This document shows, piece by piece, positions 34,347 through 45,886 of a stretch of DNA of 64,000 nucleotides. The translations under genes were made by a program, and so were the position numbers. Source of the DNA: Pezicula radicicola (Eukaryota; Ascomycota; Leotiomycetes; Helotiales; Dermateaceae); the NCBI GenBank assembly GCA_003008705.1, contig PDUO01000047.1:28506-92505 (forward strand). The letters run 5' to 3'. Positions within the stretch are counted from its first letter, which is position 1. Every line of letters begins with the position of its first letter. The notes beneath the pieces were generated by a model. That model was given only the letters and a program-made list of their open reading frames with translations. It was not told the DNA's origin and searched no databases.

Positions 34347-35132
34347 AATCTTGGTCCGCTTCCTTCACAGGGCCACGTCGTCGCGTCGTTGGATGGCGCA
34401 AGATCATACATTACAATGCATGTAGAGATGCATCTAGTGATTTGCTGTCAGAGTATATGCTCCCGTAAATTCTGTGCAGCTACAGCTTCTGGAGATTGTT
34501 CGCAATCCTATGTAACAGCAGTTCGTGGCATCCAGTCAAGACAGCTGGTATGTACTGAAAACCGGGGTGCCTGTTCCCTGCCCTAGATACCTAGTAGCAA
34601 TTTAAGGTATGCGCTAAGTTGGAGTAACGCAGGGATAGCATAGCCGAGTCCTCTCCCCTCTCTGGACAGCAGAACTAATCACTAGGCTTGTGTCTTTCTC
34701 GAACTGTTCAACAACTGGCATGTGCGCCTTAAAATACATAATGAAGATCCCTTATTCATGTTTCAATTCTAGGTATCTAGAACTAAATCAGTGATCTAAG
34801 CGAGACCCCCAATCATTAGACAGGTGCTTACTCTACAACTTCCTAGCCACCCAGGTAGTGTTGATGAAGGAGGTTTGCTTTTCATTTTCCCGTTGTGTTT
34901 GCCAAGGTGGATTGGAATTCGTGACTAGTGTCATAGTGTGTGATTCGACACAAGATTGAAGCAGGTATTATTGTCTATCTCTCTAAAAGCCTGCACAAAA
35001 ATTGGAAATACACCAAAGGTTTATCTATCATCTACTTCGAGCAAATATTACTAATCTGCGCTCCCTCTGCAGCCGAGCTCTCTGTCAAGGAATGGAGTGA
35101 AGAGCTTCGGCTTCCATTGTATCCAACACCAC
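34347..35132. other. Intergenic, no gene recognised
   Basis: 786 bp holding the TMF1-like promoter and the ceramidase 3' region. ORFs of 73-114 aa overlapping 34081-34586 run antisense to the first exon of the golgin gene and look like chance. Confidence 0.45.
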
Positions 35133-36539
35133 TTACACCGACTTCCTCTGTAGGTTTATAGTATGCCCATTTCCTACACGGCCATTTGATCCCTTAGCGC
35201 GCTCTGGCTCCTCTGTATCCGCTGGGACAACTTCAGGAAGCGAGAAGAGAATGGATGGCCAGCGTAGGACGTAGTCCTCGTCATTTAAACAGTGTCTCAG
35301 CCAGATGGCCCAGACAACGTAGAAGTAGCTATGTGAAGTTAGTAACTTGGATACCTTGTAATGATTGCTGATGGCATTTTACTTACGCGCCAGTGCCGGT
35401 CATCAAGTGCCTATAACGGAGGTCAGCTAAGAGTCAAGGCGACATGAGATGAACTATAAAGTAAAGAACTCACCACCATCCATGACCTTCAAGCAATATT
35501 CCCCATGGTAAGCCAACTTGGCGCCGCCATTGTCTGATTGTGGAGCCTGTGTTTCAGAAGTAAGCATTCTTCAATCTGCTTCTCGCTTGCTGGGGCTTAC
35601 AATAATGATTGTCTAGCGACCAAATCCCAAACCCACCGAGGAATATTGTCAGTCCCAAGACTACCATCAGCCACATGTCGCGCAGAATTTGTTTATCCCT
35701 TCGGTCGTTTGCCTCACGTTGTAAGTTCGTCAACGAGGAACGGTAGACCTTTCTTTTGGCAGCAGTTGCATATTTGGCTCTCAAGGTAGGTCTGATGTTA
35801 ACCTCCATGAGATACATACTCCTGAAGACCACAGTCGCTGTCATAAGTGCGAAAGCATTCTGATGGAAGTCCGGGTCGCCAACATGGTGGTAGTAGGTCT
35901 GGGCGATGTCAATTCCCGTTTAACGCAGCTATGTTGGGGGATCTCATTGATTGACTTACCGTGATAAATACGTCCAAGCCAACTAGGCCGATAGCAAGCA
36001 GGATGCGGTAACGCTGAGATTTATCGAATGAAAAGACGGCAAAGGCCATAAGGGATGTGGTGTAGATCATCGACAGCTCATCGACAAGTTGCATCGGATC
36101 TGTGCATTGGACTTAGTGATCGATTGTGCCAAGTAAAAGTATAGCAACATACACTTTAGGGTGCTAAGTCAAATAAGCGAGTGATACCATTCAATTTGCT
36201 ACAAGAGTTCTTACCTGTGAAAAGCAAAGGAACCACTGCCGACGAGGAGATAACCAATGAAGCTAACCAGGAAAATGGTGTCATGGTTATATTTGAGACA
36301 ACTCCGGATGCCTTTGATACCCAAGGCTATGAATAGTAGATTGGTCAATGTATTCACTATTTCAGCAGAGTAAATTGTGGCATAGTAGTCCTGGCAAAGG
36401 TGATTAGAAAGGGTAGTAGGGCAATGTGGGAAGATAAAGTAACCTCCTCACACCAGTTGATCGTGCTGGTCACGGGGTTCCAGTATCCATCTTGGGGAGG
36501 AGGATAGGGAACTGAAGGTAGAAAAGAGTTTGCGAACAT
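35133..36539 (-). CDS. Alkaline ceramidase (YPC1/YDC1/ACER family)
   Basis: Eight exons, complement(35133..35328, 35387..35410, 35474..35546, 35601..35898, 35960..36099, 36153..36163, 36215..36390, 36444..36539), 337 aa. Integral ER/Golgi enzyme that hydrolyses (phyto)ceramide to sphingoid base and fatty acid. Family motifs, in order: PPPQDGYWNPVTSTINWCEEDYY, ATIYSAEIVNTLTN, GSGSFAFHSTLKYPMQLVDELSMIY (with conserved Ser, His and Asp of the CREST metal site), TYYHHVGDPDFHQNAFALM and EGHGWWHLMTGTGAY (HxxxH). Seven membrane segments expected. Exon 3 is only 11 nt and encodes the STLK junction between FAFH and YPMQL; without it the motif breaks, so it is well supported. Donor GTTACT of intron 1 is unusual. 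Start: Met at 36539. Confidence 0.93.
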
Positions 36540-37246
36540 ATCTACAGATGACAACTACTGTATGTCGGTGCGGGAGTGGCGGGCAGATCTGACGGCAGCC
36601 CTTTCTTGGCTTGTGGCTGGCGTGAGGGGGGAAATGCGCCTGTTATTAGTGAACGAGCGAGTGGTTTACAATTAGGGAGGGAAAAAGGGTGGAAGGGAGT
36701 GGGTGAGTGAGTGAGTGAGTGGAAGAGTAAACGAGGTCAGAGTAGTGAAAAAGGGAAAAGTAAAGGGCCAAAGACCATACAGGTGTACTTTTTGAATTGC
36801 TTATTCAGACATTCTCAAGCTTAAGCGCCGGGCGCCCAACGTCATGCCTCTGTCTGATCGTACAGTACAGAACTCATACTCGACCGGGCATTTGCTCCGT
36901 TCAAACCGTCCAACGAATCAAATCTGGGCCTGTGCATCCGAGTAGCCCCATCCATGGCATTTTTATGCCGCAAAGGCCAATGACGCCACGACATTTACGG
37001 AAACTCCGCGCCCTGAGGCTCCAAAAAGAACAGAGTCACATCACGTGTCGTGCTTCTATTCGCTACTCCGAGAAATTCTTATCCTCACGCCCAGTTTGTG
37101 CAAGGTCGTGCAATTCGAATCCTGTCGTACCATCGTGATACCCGGCACTCACCAAAGCGTATCAGCGACTCCACACGGGGCAGATATCAACTCTCACTTC
37201 CACTTCCACTCGCACCTATTTAATTTTCAACGTCGCGACCACCAAG
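36540..37246. promoter_or_regulatory. Divergent promoter ceramidase / prefoldin 1
   Basis: 707 bp between start codons. Contains a GAGT tetranucleotide run at about 36701-36722 on the ceramidase side, and a CACGTG E-box at 37042-37047, about 200 bp before the prefoldin ATG. Confidence 0.5.
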
Positions 37247-37772
37247 ATGTCCATCTCTAACGAGGCCTTGTCCAAGGTTGGTTATCTTCATTATTCTCGA
37301 GGAGCATCAGCTGACTCTCCTTCTACAGCTTGTCCAGGAGATTGAGACGCAGGCCGTCCTCGCCCAACAGCAGATCAATGTTGTGAAGAGTCAGATCTCT
37401 GGAAAACAGCGCGAAATCCGCATGCTGCAACTCACTTCCAGTGAGGTCTCTACCCTGCCTAGCGACGTCAATGTGTACGAGGGAGTAGGCAAAATGTAAG
37501 GCCTCTACCAGTATTACTCCTATTATCACAAATCCATATTATCTATACCTAATTCCATCTCCCAACCTGACGCCATCACGAGATCTCCCAGCTGATTAGC
37601 TATTGGTAGGTTTGTTTTCAGTCCCATCTCCGATGTCAACACGAGGTTGGCCTCGGAGACTTCGGAATTGAAATCGGATGTAGAGAATTTGGGAAAGAAG
37701 TTACAGTATCTTGAGACGACGCACAAGAACAGTCGAGAGCATATTGACCAGATTTTCAAGAGGCAAGGATGA
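37247..37772 (+). CDS. PFD1: Prefoldin subunit 1
   Basis: Three exons, join(37247..37276, 37329..37495, 37610..37772), 119 aa, the usual length. A beta-class prefoldin subunit. N-terminal helix ALSKLVQEIETQAVLAQQQINVVKSQI, the hairpin region VNVYEGVGKMFVFSPISDV and the C-terminal coiled coil LKSDVENLGKKLQYLE match the subunit 1 pattern (KMFV-P after the first helix). The second intron is longer than most here (114 nt). It is the second prefoldin gene in the window; the subunit 5 gene lies about 15 kb to the left. Confidence 0.93.
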
Positions 37773-39175
37773 GCTTCGACAAAGAAGATTATGCACGGCT
37801 ACGCGCTGGAGGAAGGAGAGGAAGGAGAGGAACGAAGGGGCATTTAGGAGAGTGTATAGAGTCACGAGCTCTCAAGAGTTAGACGTTCAGTCCGGTGGTC
37901 TTTTAAGATTGCGTGTGTCGTGGCGCGCGCTAGACCTGGATCTATCCGCATGTTGGCAATGGTGATATTGGGGGCTGAAAGAGCTCTAGTGGTGCTCTCT
38001 ACACCCCACTTCCAAAAGCCACGGATGCAAACAAAATTGCAGATTATGAAACTCGATTCAGCAATAAAATCCATTGAAGATTCTCTGTCCAGTCATTTTC
38101 CAACATTTTGGCGATGAGTAAACGCGTCGTCTACTGGCGCTGGCCTCACGGTCCAGATGTCTTTGACGCTGGCCATATTGAGACCATCAACATGCAGGAT
38201 TAATTCAGATATCACCAACAATGAGCCGCAACACCAAACACTTAGTGTAATATGTACTTACTCCGTACTGAAACCTTAAACATCCCAGGTTGACAAGCGC
38301 CGCAGTTCAGGGAAGGGAGAACACGATCCGACGTAGACAGGACCAACCTTTGGGTATGCCAACTTCCACCTTCCGCTTACAGTGGTCTTCTTATATATCA
38401 AGTTCAAGATAATAGTTAAATTGGAGTTGCATAGAATGGCTGCTTCTAGGCTGTGGCAAGATGGCTTTGGGCAACGCTGAGAGGCTTTATTTACGAGCAC
38501 AAGTGGTGATACTATAAGAAGAAGTAGTTAGCCGCAGCCCCCACAGGAGTCGGTTGGGCTCAAAAAGGCAGGGATGGTTCAAGCGCACACCCCAACCCAC
38601 CAGGCCATATCTGTTAGGGCTGCTGCAGAGATGCCTCAAGAAGAGGAGACTTGTCAGCTTTTGGCGGCATAAAAAAGGATGGATAAGAGCATGGATGTGG
38701 CCGACCCCCTTTGCTGGATTTCCTGCAGAAAGTTGGGATTTTGGGCCAGTCAAGTGGTGCTTCTTGGACAAGCCAGCCTCTTGTGCCTCCGCCAGCGCAG
38801 AATCGGAAACCTATGTCTTGGCACACCCTGTCCTTCGAGCCCTTGCCCTTGCCCCTCCATTCCGTCTTACTGCCTGTCTACCTATTTTGGGGGGCCTTTA
38901 AATAATCAGATGCCCCATCTCTGCTGACCTTCATTTCCTGCGTCTTCATTTCTCCTCTCCAGTGTCTCTTGTACTCTTCCATCTACGCAGAGTGTTTTTT
39001 GTGCGATCCAGATATCCCATTGAATTGTCTACTTTATGATCAAAAACATCCATTGACCGCATCTCCGCATTCCAAGAACCTGGCAATCGGTGAGGCTTAT
39101 CGCCCTCGCCCCGTCGCTTACGGTTACGCCCGACAGATATACGAGGTATAGCCTTACCAAACCCGGTCGTCAACA
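37773..39175. other. Intergenic, no gene recognised
   Basis: 1.4 kb. Several overlapping ORFs of 60-115 aa at 38270-38930 on both strands show no family resemblance and contradict one another. An ACGCGT hexamer lies at 38122-38127. The last 250 bp are CT-rich and look like the leader of the next gene. A non-coding RNA cannot be excluded from sequence alone. Confidence 0.45.
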
Positions 39176-40339
39176 ATGAGTTATTACAGCGGTAGCGCAT
39201 ACGACGACGAATTGGACATTCGAGTGGTGCGCGAACATCGTGGTCGCGCATCTCCAGTTCGCCCTCTCTACGTTGAATCACCACGCCACCGAGCACCAGC
39301 TCCACGCCCAGTGTACTATCAGCACACCCCAGGTTACCTCCTCGAGCCTGAAGTACATGTCGCACCTGTGCATCGATCCCGATCGAGGGGCCACAATGAC
39401 CGTCCACCCGCTAGCCCTCCAGCGCCAGTGATCATCAACGACAACCGTCGAATTTACAATGACTATGAGTCAGACGAAGTGGAGGATGACCATTATCGCC
39501 GGGGCCAGTTGTCCCCTCAGATACGTTCGCGGTCACGATCAAGGAACAGATCTCGAGCTGGATCTCGAAGTTCGCGGAGCACGCATGAGGACTGGGAATT
39601 GGAGAAGACGCGCAAGGAACTGGATGAGTTCAAGATAGCAGCAAAGCGGGAGGAGGAAGAGAAACGACTGAAAAAGGAGTTAGAACTAGAACGACTTCGG
39701 AAAGAGAAGCGCGACGAAGAAGAGAAAAAGCGCATTAAGAAGCAGGAAGAGGAGGCTGTTGAGAAGTTTAAGATAAAGGAAGCCGAGAGAATTGCAAAGG
39801 AGAAGAAGGAAAAGGAGGAAAATGAGAAGGAATATAAGAAAAGACTCGAGGAGGATTTGCGCAAGTCTGGCTTGAACCAGCAACAAATTGCTCAGGTTAT
39901 CAATAAGGAGAAAGCTGCTGAAGCAAGTCGCCCAACCTACACAAGGATGTCTCGTAGACATCTCTCGATTGAAACCTTGAACAGGTATCGGATCGATTAT
40001 GAGTTCGACTCTGTAAGAAATACTATCAATAATCCAACATTTCTCATCAGAGAGACTAACAGATTACAGGATCCCGATTACGTTCTCATTAAGAGATGGG
40101 TCCCTGAGTACGAGCAGGATTTCCTATGGAACCACACCCGCGAAATTCGAGAGCGAAGAGAGAGGCTGATAGAGCCGAGGCCAGTCCAAGTCTTTGCCAT
40201 TGAAGACAAAAAGACATACCATCAATACCATCACAAGCACGAAGAGCCTGAATTTGAGTTTGTGAGGAAGAAGAAGCATGAGAGGAAGCCATCGCCTTCA
40301 CCTCTTTTGACCTTCCTTGCTGGTGGAAAGCCTCGCTAG
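39176..40339 (+). CDS. Fungal-specific coiled-coil protein, RS-rich N terminus (DUF8035-like)
   Basis: Two exons, join(39176..40012, 40070..40339), 368 aa. N-terminal ~140 residues are disordered and rich in Arg, Ser, Pro and Tyr, with RSRSRNRSR-type runs. A highly charged single helix or coiled coil follows (about 145-235, Lys/Glu repeats). The C-terminal domain has SRRHLSIETLNRYRIDYEFD and, across the intron, DPDYVLIKRWVPEYEQDFLW. That block is shared by a family found only in filamentous ascomycetes, which I recall as DUF8035 (name not verified). The 57-nt intron at 40013-40069 (GTAAGA...TACAG) is stop-free and in frame; removing it restores the expected YEFDSDPDYVLIKRW. Function unknown. 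Confidence 0.8.
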   Translation: MSYYSGSAYDDELDIRVVREHRGRASPVRPLYVESPRHRAPAPRPVYYQHTPGYLLEPEVHVAPVHRSRSRGHNDRPPASPPAPVIINDNRRIYNDYESDEVEDDHYRRGQLSPQIRSRSRSRNRSRAGSRSSRSTHEDWELEKTRKELDEFKIAAKREEEEKRLKKELELERLRKEKRDEEEKKRIKKQEEEAVEKFKIKEAERIAKEKKEKEENEKEYKKRLEEDLRKSGLNQQQIAQVINKEKAAEASRPTYTRMSRRHLSIETLNRYRIDYEFDSVRNTINNPTFLIRETNRLQDPDYVLIKRWVPEYEQDFLWNHTREIRERRERLIEPRPVQVFAIEDKKTYHQYHHKHEEPEFEFVRKKKHERKPSPSPLLTFLAGGKPR

Positions 40340-40755
40340 AATATGGAATTGAGTGTATTGCCTTGATGATTGCTGGATTGGGAGCCATGTTGGCGTTAGC
40401 GCTTTTTGAATAGCTGGGATTTGTTTTTTGTTTGTAGTACATGTCGTATATACCCGCGAAGCCGTCACGGCTCAATCATCATTTCGATCAAAACCATGCT
40501 TTAAAAACCCGCTCACTCACTTCAACTCTTGAGTCGACAATGGCCTCTTGATCCGCGCTATCAGCACCACTTGAGAAATGATAAATCTAAGTGAGATTCT
40601 CTCACAACTTCCTGTGTCTAACACCGGCCGGCCCAAGTTATAGTAAACTTATCAACAATCACGGTACCAAGTAGTCTAAACTGAGACTGAAATCTCATAG
40701 ATTGTTAGAGTGGTATCTTGAAAACTCCACATCAAACGCCACCCATCATCTATCC
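40340..40755. other. Convergent 3' region
   Basis: 416 bp between the stops of the coiled-coil gene and HEM25. Nothing recognised. Confidence 0.5.
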
Positions 40756-41816
40756 TTACAATACATCTTTTTCCCTAGCTTTCCAAGCAACATCAGCCCT
40801 CCTAATAAGCTCCTCATACAAAGTCCAAGCTAAAGCAGAACTTAACGCCTTCCTCCCCATCCTCAAGCCCAAGCCATCAAACAAAGATTTCACACCATCC
40901 TCCCTAATCATCTTCCTTGCCGCAAATATTATATTCTTATAATCGCGTGGCTGAAGTTGAATTCGAGTTTTGATAGCATCGAATGGATTCGTTATAGCTG
41001 TCGCGAGTCCTGCTGCTAGAATTCCCGATCCGAAATTTATGGATGCTGAGGTTGACCATTTCATTCCTATTGCCGTTTTCTTTTCTCCTCCACTAATCGG
41101 AACTTTGTGTGCTAAAGAACTGAGTCTCTTTTTCGATTGCTCGTAGAATAAGACGTATAGTCCTGCATATGGTGCATCCCTAACAGCAGTAGCCCCAAAT
41201 CCAGAAAAGAAACCTCGTAATCCTTCGGTCCTGAGAATATCTTTACTGGCTCCCAATATTGAATTGTAGTTATACAAACTTGATTCGTATCGTACTTTTA
41301 TAACCGTCATAGGCATCAGAATGAAACCTGCGGAAGCCCTAGCAATAGCACCCGTAGTAAGATTGGCTATATTGCTCAATTTGGGTAATGAACTCGAATG
41401 TGTTGGTTTTCCATTTCCACCTTGATCTACCACACCAATCTGTCGTAGTAGATTCGATCGCGCTACATTTTGTCGTAGGGCGTTTAGACCCGTGAAGTAT
41501 ATCGCGGATCCTAGACCGGTTCGTAGGGCTGAGGGAGCTGTGCCTCGCCAGAATGACAGGATTGAGTTTGGGGATTGTGAGATTGACCGGATTGTTAGGA
41601 GGAGCGATGTTGAGCCTGATTGTTGGACGCGGGTTTTTAGGAGGTCGGCGGGTTGGAGGAGGACTGCTGAGAGAACGCCTGAGCCTAGGCCGGCTATGAA
41701 ATGGAATGCTGCGTTGATTTGTTAGGGTTGTTTGTACGTAGCTAAGATTGAGTAGGTAGGAGAGGGAGGGAAGATATACAGGTTGACGATCGCCCTGCTT
41801 GACTGCCATTGGACAT
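40756..41816 (-). CDS. HEM25: Mitochondrial glycine carrier HEM25 (SLC25A38)
   Basis: Two exons, complement(40756..41708, 41780..41816), 329 aa. Imports glycine into mitochondria for 5-aminolevulinate and haem synthesis. Start: ATG at 41816 ([12 protein letters not shown]) joins in phase to [31 protein letters not shown]. The overlapping ATG at 41809 is out of frame after splicing and is rejected. Three carrier repeats show the PxDxxK-type signature: [18 protein letters not shown] (degenerate, as in this subfamily) and [30 protein letters not shown] and [21 protein letters not shown] are typical of the SLC25A38 group. Confidence 0.94.
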
Positions 41817-42344
41817 TTCGGACAGGATTTATTTTAGAGTGTCATTTGAAGTCGATAGAGGGCTTCCTGAGCTTTTCTACTATTGGTAGTTGTACATCTT
41901 TTTTGAGTTGTGTCGAGGAGTCAAAAGACAAAGGATCACAAAAAATAAATCGCGAAGCTCTCGGCGTCCTTGTCGAGACGTCATCCATCTCTTCCGGTCT
42001 TCCCTTCAACACCCGACGGTTATTGTCAGCAACGGAGGAATAGCACGTTGCTGCTTTCGACATAAAATTACTACGGACATATTTTTTTACAATGTCATCT
42101 AAGTGCTCTCACTTAAATGTAGTGGTCAAGTTTTAGGAATAGCTTCCTGCGACCCCTGGAACTATTCTTCTGCCCCCCCCCATTTCTTTGTCAGCTACAT
42201 ATGGTAACTTTATTACTACTGTATCACGCAAGAAGTACATACAGTAGAACCATCCTCTCCAAAACTCTCTAATTACAATCCCAATTTTCATCTTGTCCTC
42301 TTTCCCTCGACTTCCGTCTAGAGATACCAACTAGAGTCCTCATC
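41817..42344. promoter_or_regulatory. Divergent promoter HEM25 / NIT2
   Basis: 528 bp between two start codons of mitochondrion-related or metabolic genes. A C8 tract lies at 42173-42180. No specific site is recognised. Confidence 0.45.
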
Positions 42345-43888
42345 ATGGCTATCGCTGTAAGAACAATTCCAAAATGTCCACCAAGTCTGCTTGAATCTTA
42401 CTGAGAGTTATGGCAGGCAATAGGCCAATTGTGTTCCACGGCATCGTTGAGTCATAATCTTGCTCTGTCCAAGATTCTTGTCAAGAAAGCAGTGGATGCC
42501 GGAGCAAAAGTCGGTATTTCAATTTCATCCGTTTTTCGACGAATTAGTGAGAGTATTCTATCATGGCTATCAAGTGTTAGCGTGAAAGCATTCTCATCCA
42601 AATGACTGGGGACAATGCATGATGAAACCAAGATTACAATAGTCTACTATTTGTTGAATTTGTTGGAAAGATGTAGCCTCCAATGATATCCGCCTTAAAA
42701 TCAATGATCAAGTGCAGTTTGAGAGGCAAAGTTTAGACACTCCATAGATACAATATAGCTCACGACATTGCAGGCACTTTTCCTACCAGAAGCAACCGAG
42801 TACGTATCCCATCAAACTTACAACTACAAACCCAAGACACCAAAACCATCTCATAAAACTAACCCCCGATCCCACCCACAGTTACATAGCCAGCAGTCCC
42901 TCAGAAGGTCTCTCAATAGCCCAACCAATGGAAACCAGCATTTTCGTCCTCGGTTTAAAAGAAGCAGCAAAACAATTCTCACTCGCTATAAACGTAGGCA
43001 TACACGTTCCAACCCCAGAAGGTAAAAAAGTGCTGAATAGATCTTGTTGGATCGATGAACATGGTGAGATAAGACCAGGTCATATCTATGATAAATTACA
43101 TTTATTTGATTATGGGGCTGGGAAGGAGAGTAATAGTGTACAAGCTGGTAATGAGATTGTGGCACCCATTGATACAGTGGTTGGACGGGTTGGATTGACT
43201 ATTTGTTTTGATGTAAGTAAGATTTCTTTCCTGTTGATCTTAAATCTTTATCCTTGGACCAACGTTGAGAGAGAGAGAGAGAGAAATTGATGTGGAAATA
43301 TTATAGTTGAGATTTCCTGAGTTAAGCTTAGCTCTGAAGCGGCAGAATGCTCAGATCATTGCTTATCCTTCAGCCTTTACTGTTCCTACTGGTCAAGCTC
43401 ATTGGGAGACTTTGTTGAGGGCTAGGGCTATTGAGACGCAGGCGTATGTTGTTGCTGCTGCTCAGGTTGGACAGCATAATGAGAAGCGGATCAGTGAGTA
43501 AATCTCTTTACAACCCCTCTTCCTCCATATTAGTTATCAACTCGCAAGGCACGTCTCGTTTCTCCTTGGTGGACTTTTCGTGGCTCTTGACCATTTGTAC
43601 ATTGCGGAACAAGTAATACCAACACCAACTCTTCCAGGTTACGGACATTCAATGGTCGTCGACCCTTGGGGAAAAGTCCTCATCGACCTCACTGGAGAAG
43701 GCACTGAACCAGAAATTGCCACTTTTGAGATCGATCTTGATTATCGAGAGAAGATTAAAGCATCTATGCCATTACTTCGAAGAACGTTAGTTAACCTTTT
43801 TCATTTCACCCGAGGACTAACCTAACTGTTCCACCCTTACAATCTTTTTACTGATGTATGATATAGTGATGTGTATCCAGAAATATGA
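42345..43888 (+). CDS. NIT2: Omega-amidase / nitrilase-superfamily hydrolase NIT2
   Basis: Seven exons, join(42345..42356, 42417..42509, 42774..42799, 42882..43212, 43307..43493, 43638..43785, 43867..43888), 272 aa. The first exon codes four residues and the last seven. Carbon-nitrogen hydrolase fold with the Glu-Lys-Cys triad: Glu41 in ALFLPEAT, Lys115 in [10 protein letters not shown] and Cys152 in GLTICFDLRFPEL. Further family motifs are [33 protein letters not shown] and the terminal RRTDVYPEI. NIT2-type enzymes hydrolyse alpha-ketoglutaramate or repair deaminated glutathione; NIT1-type cannot be fully excluded. Intron 2 is long (264 nt) and begins with a weak donor (GTCGGT). Intron 4 contains a GA microsatellite at 43267-43283. 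Confidence 0.92.
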
Positions 43889-44589
43889 GCTCGGATTCGC
43901 AGAGAGGTCTCGAGGATGAAAGGTGTGTTTAGCAAAAGAGTCATAAAGAATACTAAACTTGAGATCTGTGTTGTTGGATAACGAGGATTTCAAACCGTGG
44001 AGTTGACGTCCAGTCAATTTGATAGCTGCTGGGTCGAATAACAACAGGTTCTAAACAAAAACTATGCCTCCTGGCTTTCGGCTTAAGCTATTATTTCTCT
44101 GGTGATGTTTTAAACACTTGGCATACAGCGATTCAAACATAGGAAGTCCTTCACTTAGCTATTCCTGTCCAGGATTCCCTTCAATATCGCAAGACATGCC
44201 AAAATGACAAGTAAATCACATTATTTCAGTTACTTGCACTAACTTAGTGATTCGGGCTTATGACTGATTCTTAATTCGAGGAGGACCAGGGATAGTCGTG
44301 TTTCTTAGCAAATTTACACGGCCCACAGCGCCCCGTCAAAAACGTTCAGTCCTAAGACACCCATGATGCAGAGTAGTTGATATCTTATGCAACGCCAGCC
44401 CAATGTTGAAATAACCGCACTTTTGAGCACCCATACTTTCTTTTATTCTTGACCCAGCGTCATAGTTCATGATCCCACCATTTCCCCAGATATCTCCACC
44501 CCACTCCCCACACTCGAATTCGGCGAGAATCAGCCGTCCTCGAAATGCCCTGGCTGTTTTTCTCCATAACAAAAGCCTGTAAGAAGCCT
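43889..44589. other. Convergent intergenic region
   Basis: 700 bp between the stops of NIT2 and OPI3. ORFs of 68-81 aa here run antisense to the end of OPI3. Nothing supported. Confidence 0.45.
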
Positions 44590-45405
44590 CTACAACCTTT
44601 TCTTCCCGCTCTTCTCTTGTGCCTTAGCTCTCTTTGCGTAGATGCCCGCTGTAAAAGGGTCCTCAAATCTCAGAGCAATCAAGTAAACAATCAACACCTC
44701 GGCAGTCAACAGAATGCCAGCAGGTTTCCCAAACAAAATTGCAGTGCCCAAAAAGCTCATAGTAGATCCATAATACATAGGGGAATCTGAAATGTTGAAT
44801 GGGAAACCAGTAACAATATCATCCATCAAGATGCCAAAATAATCACCCAAGTATGTGCCCGTGATACCCAAAGCCCACATAGAGGAAACAACGAGGGTAT
44901 TGCCGGCGGCAAGAAGAGCATAAGCGGTTATGGTTGCGAGGGTGGTTTGGAGAGCAGGGTGCGATGGCTGGGAACGCAGAGCGCGTTCGTAGAGGAAGTC
45001 GCGAAAGATGCCGAGGGAGAAGATGGTCACTGCTAAGCCATAGCATGCGAGGCGTGAATTGCCTCCTGCGAGTTTGGTGAGGACTTTATTGTGGTATTCT
45101 GGAGAAAAGGTGTCAGGAGGCGCTTCTGGGTCTGGATCAATTTGTTCTACGTGGCTATACCTTGCCGTGCTACAGTGCTATGGGGGAAGTTAGTATTGTT
45201 GGTAGCAATAAGAAAGGGAGGAAGAACTGACTTCCAGAAGATTGGGTTAAAGGCAATTGCGGCTGCAGCCACTATTAAGGAGGTATATTAGCTGTAGGTA
45301 CATAGGTACTCTACCCCAGAGAGGTGGCGGGACCGTGTGCATACCTGCCAGGCTTTTCTGGTCAAAGTCGACAAGACCTTTGCTCAGTTCTTGGAGGGTC
45401 GACAT
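44590..45405 (-). CDS. OPI3: Phospholipid methyltransferase OPI3 (PEMT)
   Basis: Four exons, complement(44590..45098, 45161..45177, 45232..45271, 45345..45405), 208 aa, as in yeast (206 aa). ER membrane enzyme that uses S-adenosylmethionine for the last two methylations of phosphatidylethanolamine to phosphatidylcholine. Start MSTLQELSKGLVDFDQKSLA, then AAAAIAFNPIFWNTVARQEYHNKVLTKL, SRLACYGLAVTIFSLGIFRDFLYERAL, GTYLGDYFGILMDD, FPFNISDSPMYYGSTMSFLG (SAM-binding region) and YLIALRFEDPFTAGIY. Exon 3 is 17 nt and exon 2 is 40 nt; both are required to rebuild NPIFWNTVARQEYHNK. Confidence 0.94.
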
Positions 45406-45886
45406 GGCTTCTGGGCTAATGAGGTAGAAAAGTCAATTCCAAAGATCAATGAAGTTTTGGAATCGCGATGTACGGTGTACAGTGTACAGTATACAGTACA
45501 GTACAGTAGAGAAAAACAATTTGTTAACTTGCAGTCTGTGATGACGTGAACTGTGAAGCGAGAAAGAGCTTGGAGCTTTGGTGTCTAGCTTGTGAGCTTG
45601 GCAGGCATGTGATCGCAGCAAACGGAACCACATGGAAGAAGACCTCTATCCTCTGTCGTTTCGTTTGCACTACAAGATTCATTAAATTTTCATTGTAGGA
45701 GTTTGTCTTCTAATTGCCAAAAAGGCCCAAATGCCTTTCAACTCCGTCATGACCAACGTTTACTCCTCTTTCAATGGATCCCTTAAACTCCTCTGATGAT
45801 GCTCATCACGCTCATGCAAGTGGTATCCGCTCATTGCGCCTATATTTCCATTTTTCCGTCTTTTCAATAATAAACCCAGGACTTAC
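45406..45886. promoter_or_regulatory. OPI3 promoter side / RXT2 3' region
   Basis: 481 bp. It includes a stretch of tandem GTACAGT/GTACAGTA-like units at about 45470-45508. I see no clear inositol-response element (CATGTG-type) near the OPI3 start. Confidence 0.4.

Noticed and set aside
38487..38926. Several overlapping ORFs of 64-115 aa on both strands
   Set aside because: They compete for the same DNA in different frames and none resembles a protein family; best explained as chance in GC-richer promoter DNA.
41339..41809. 156-codon minus-strand ORF starting [13 protein letters not shown]
   Set aside because: It starts seven bases inside HEM25 exon 1, out of frame, and runs through the intron and across exon 2; the true start at 41816 splices in phase to the carrier sequence.
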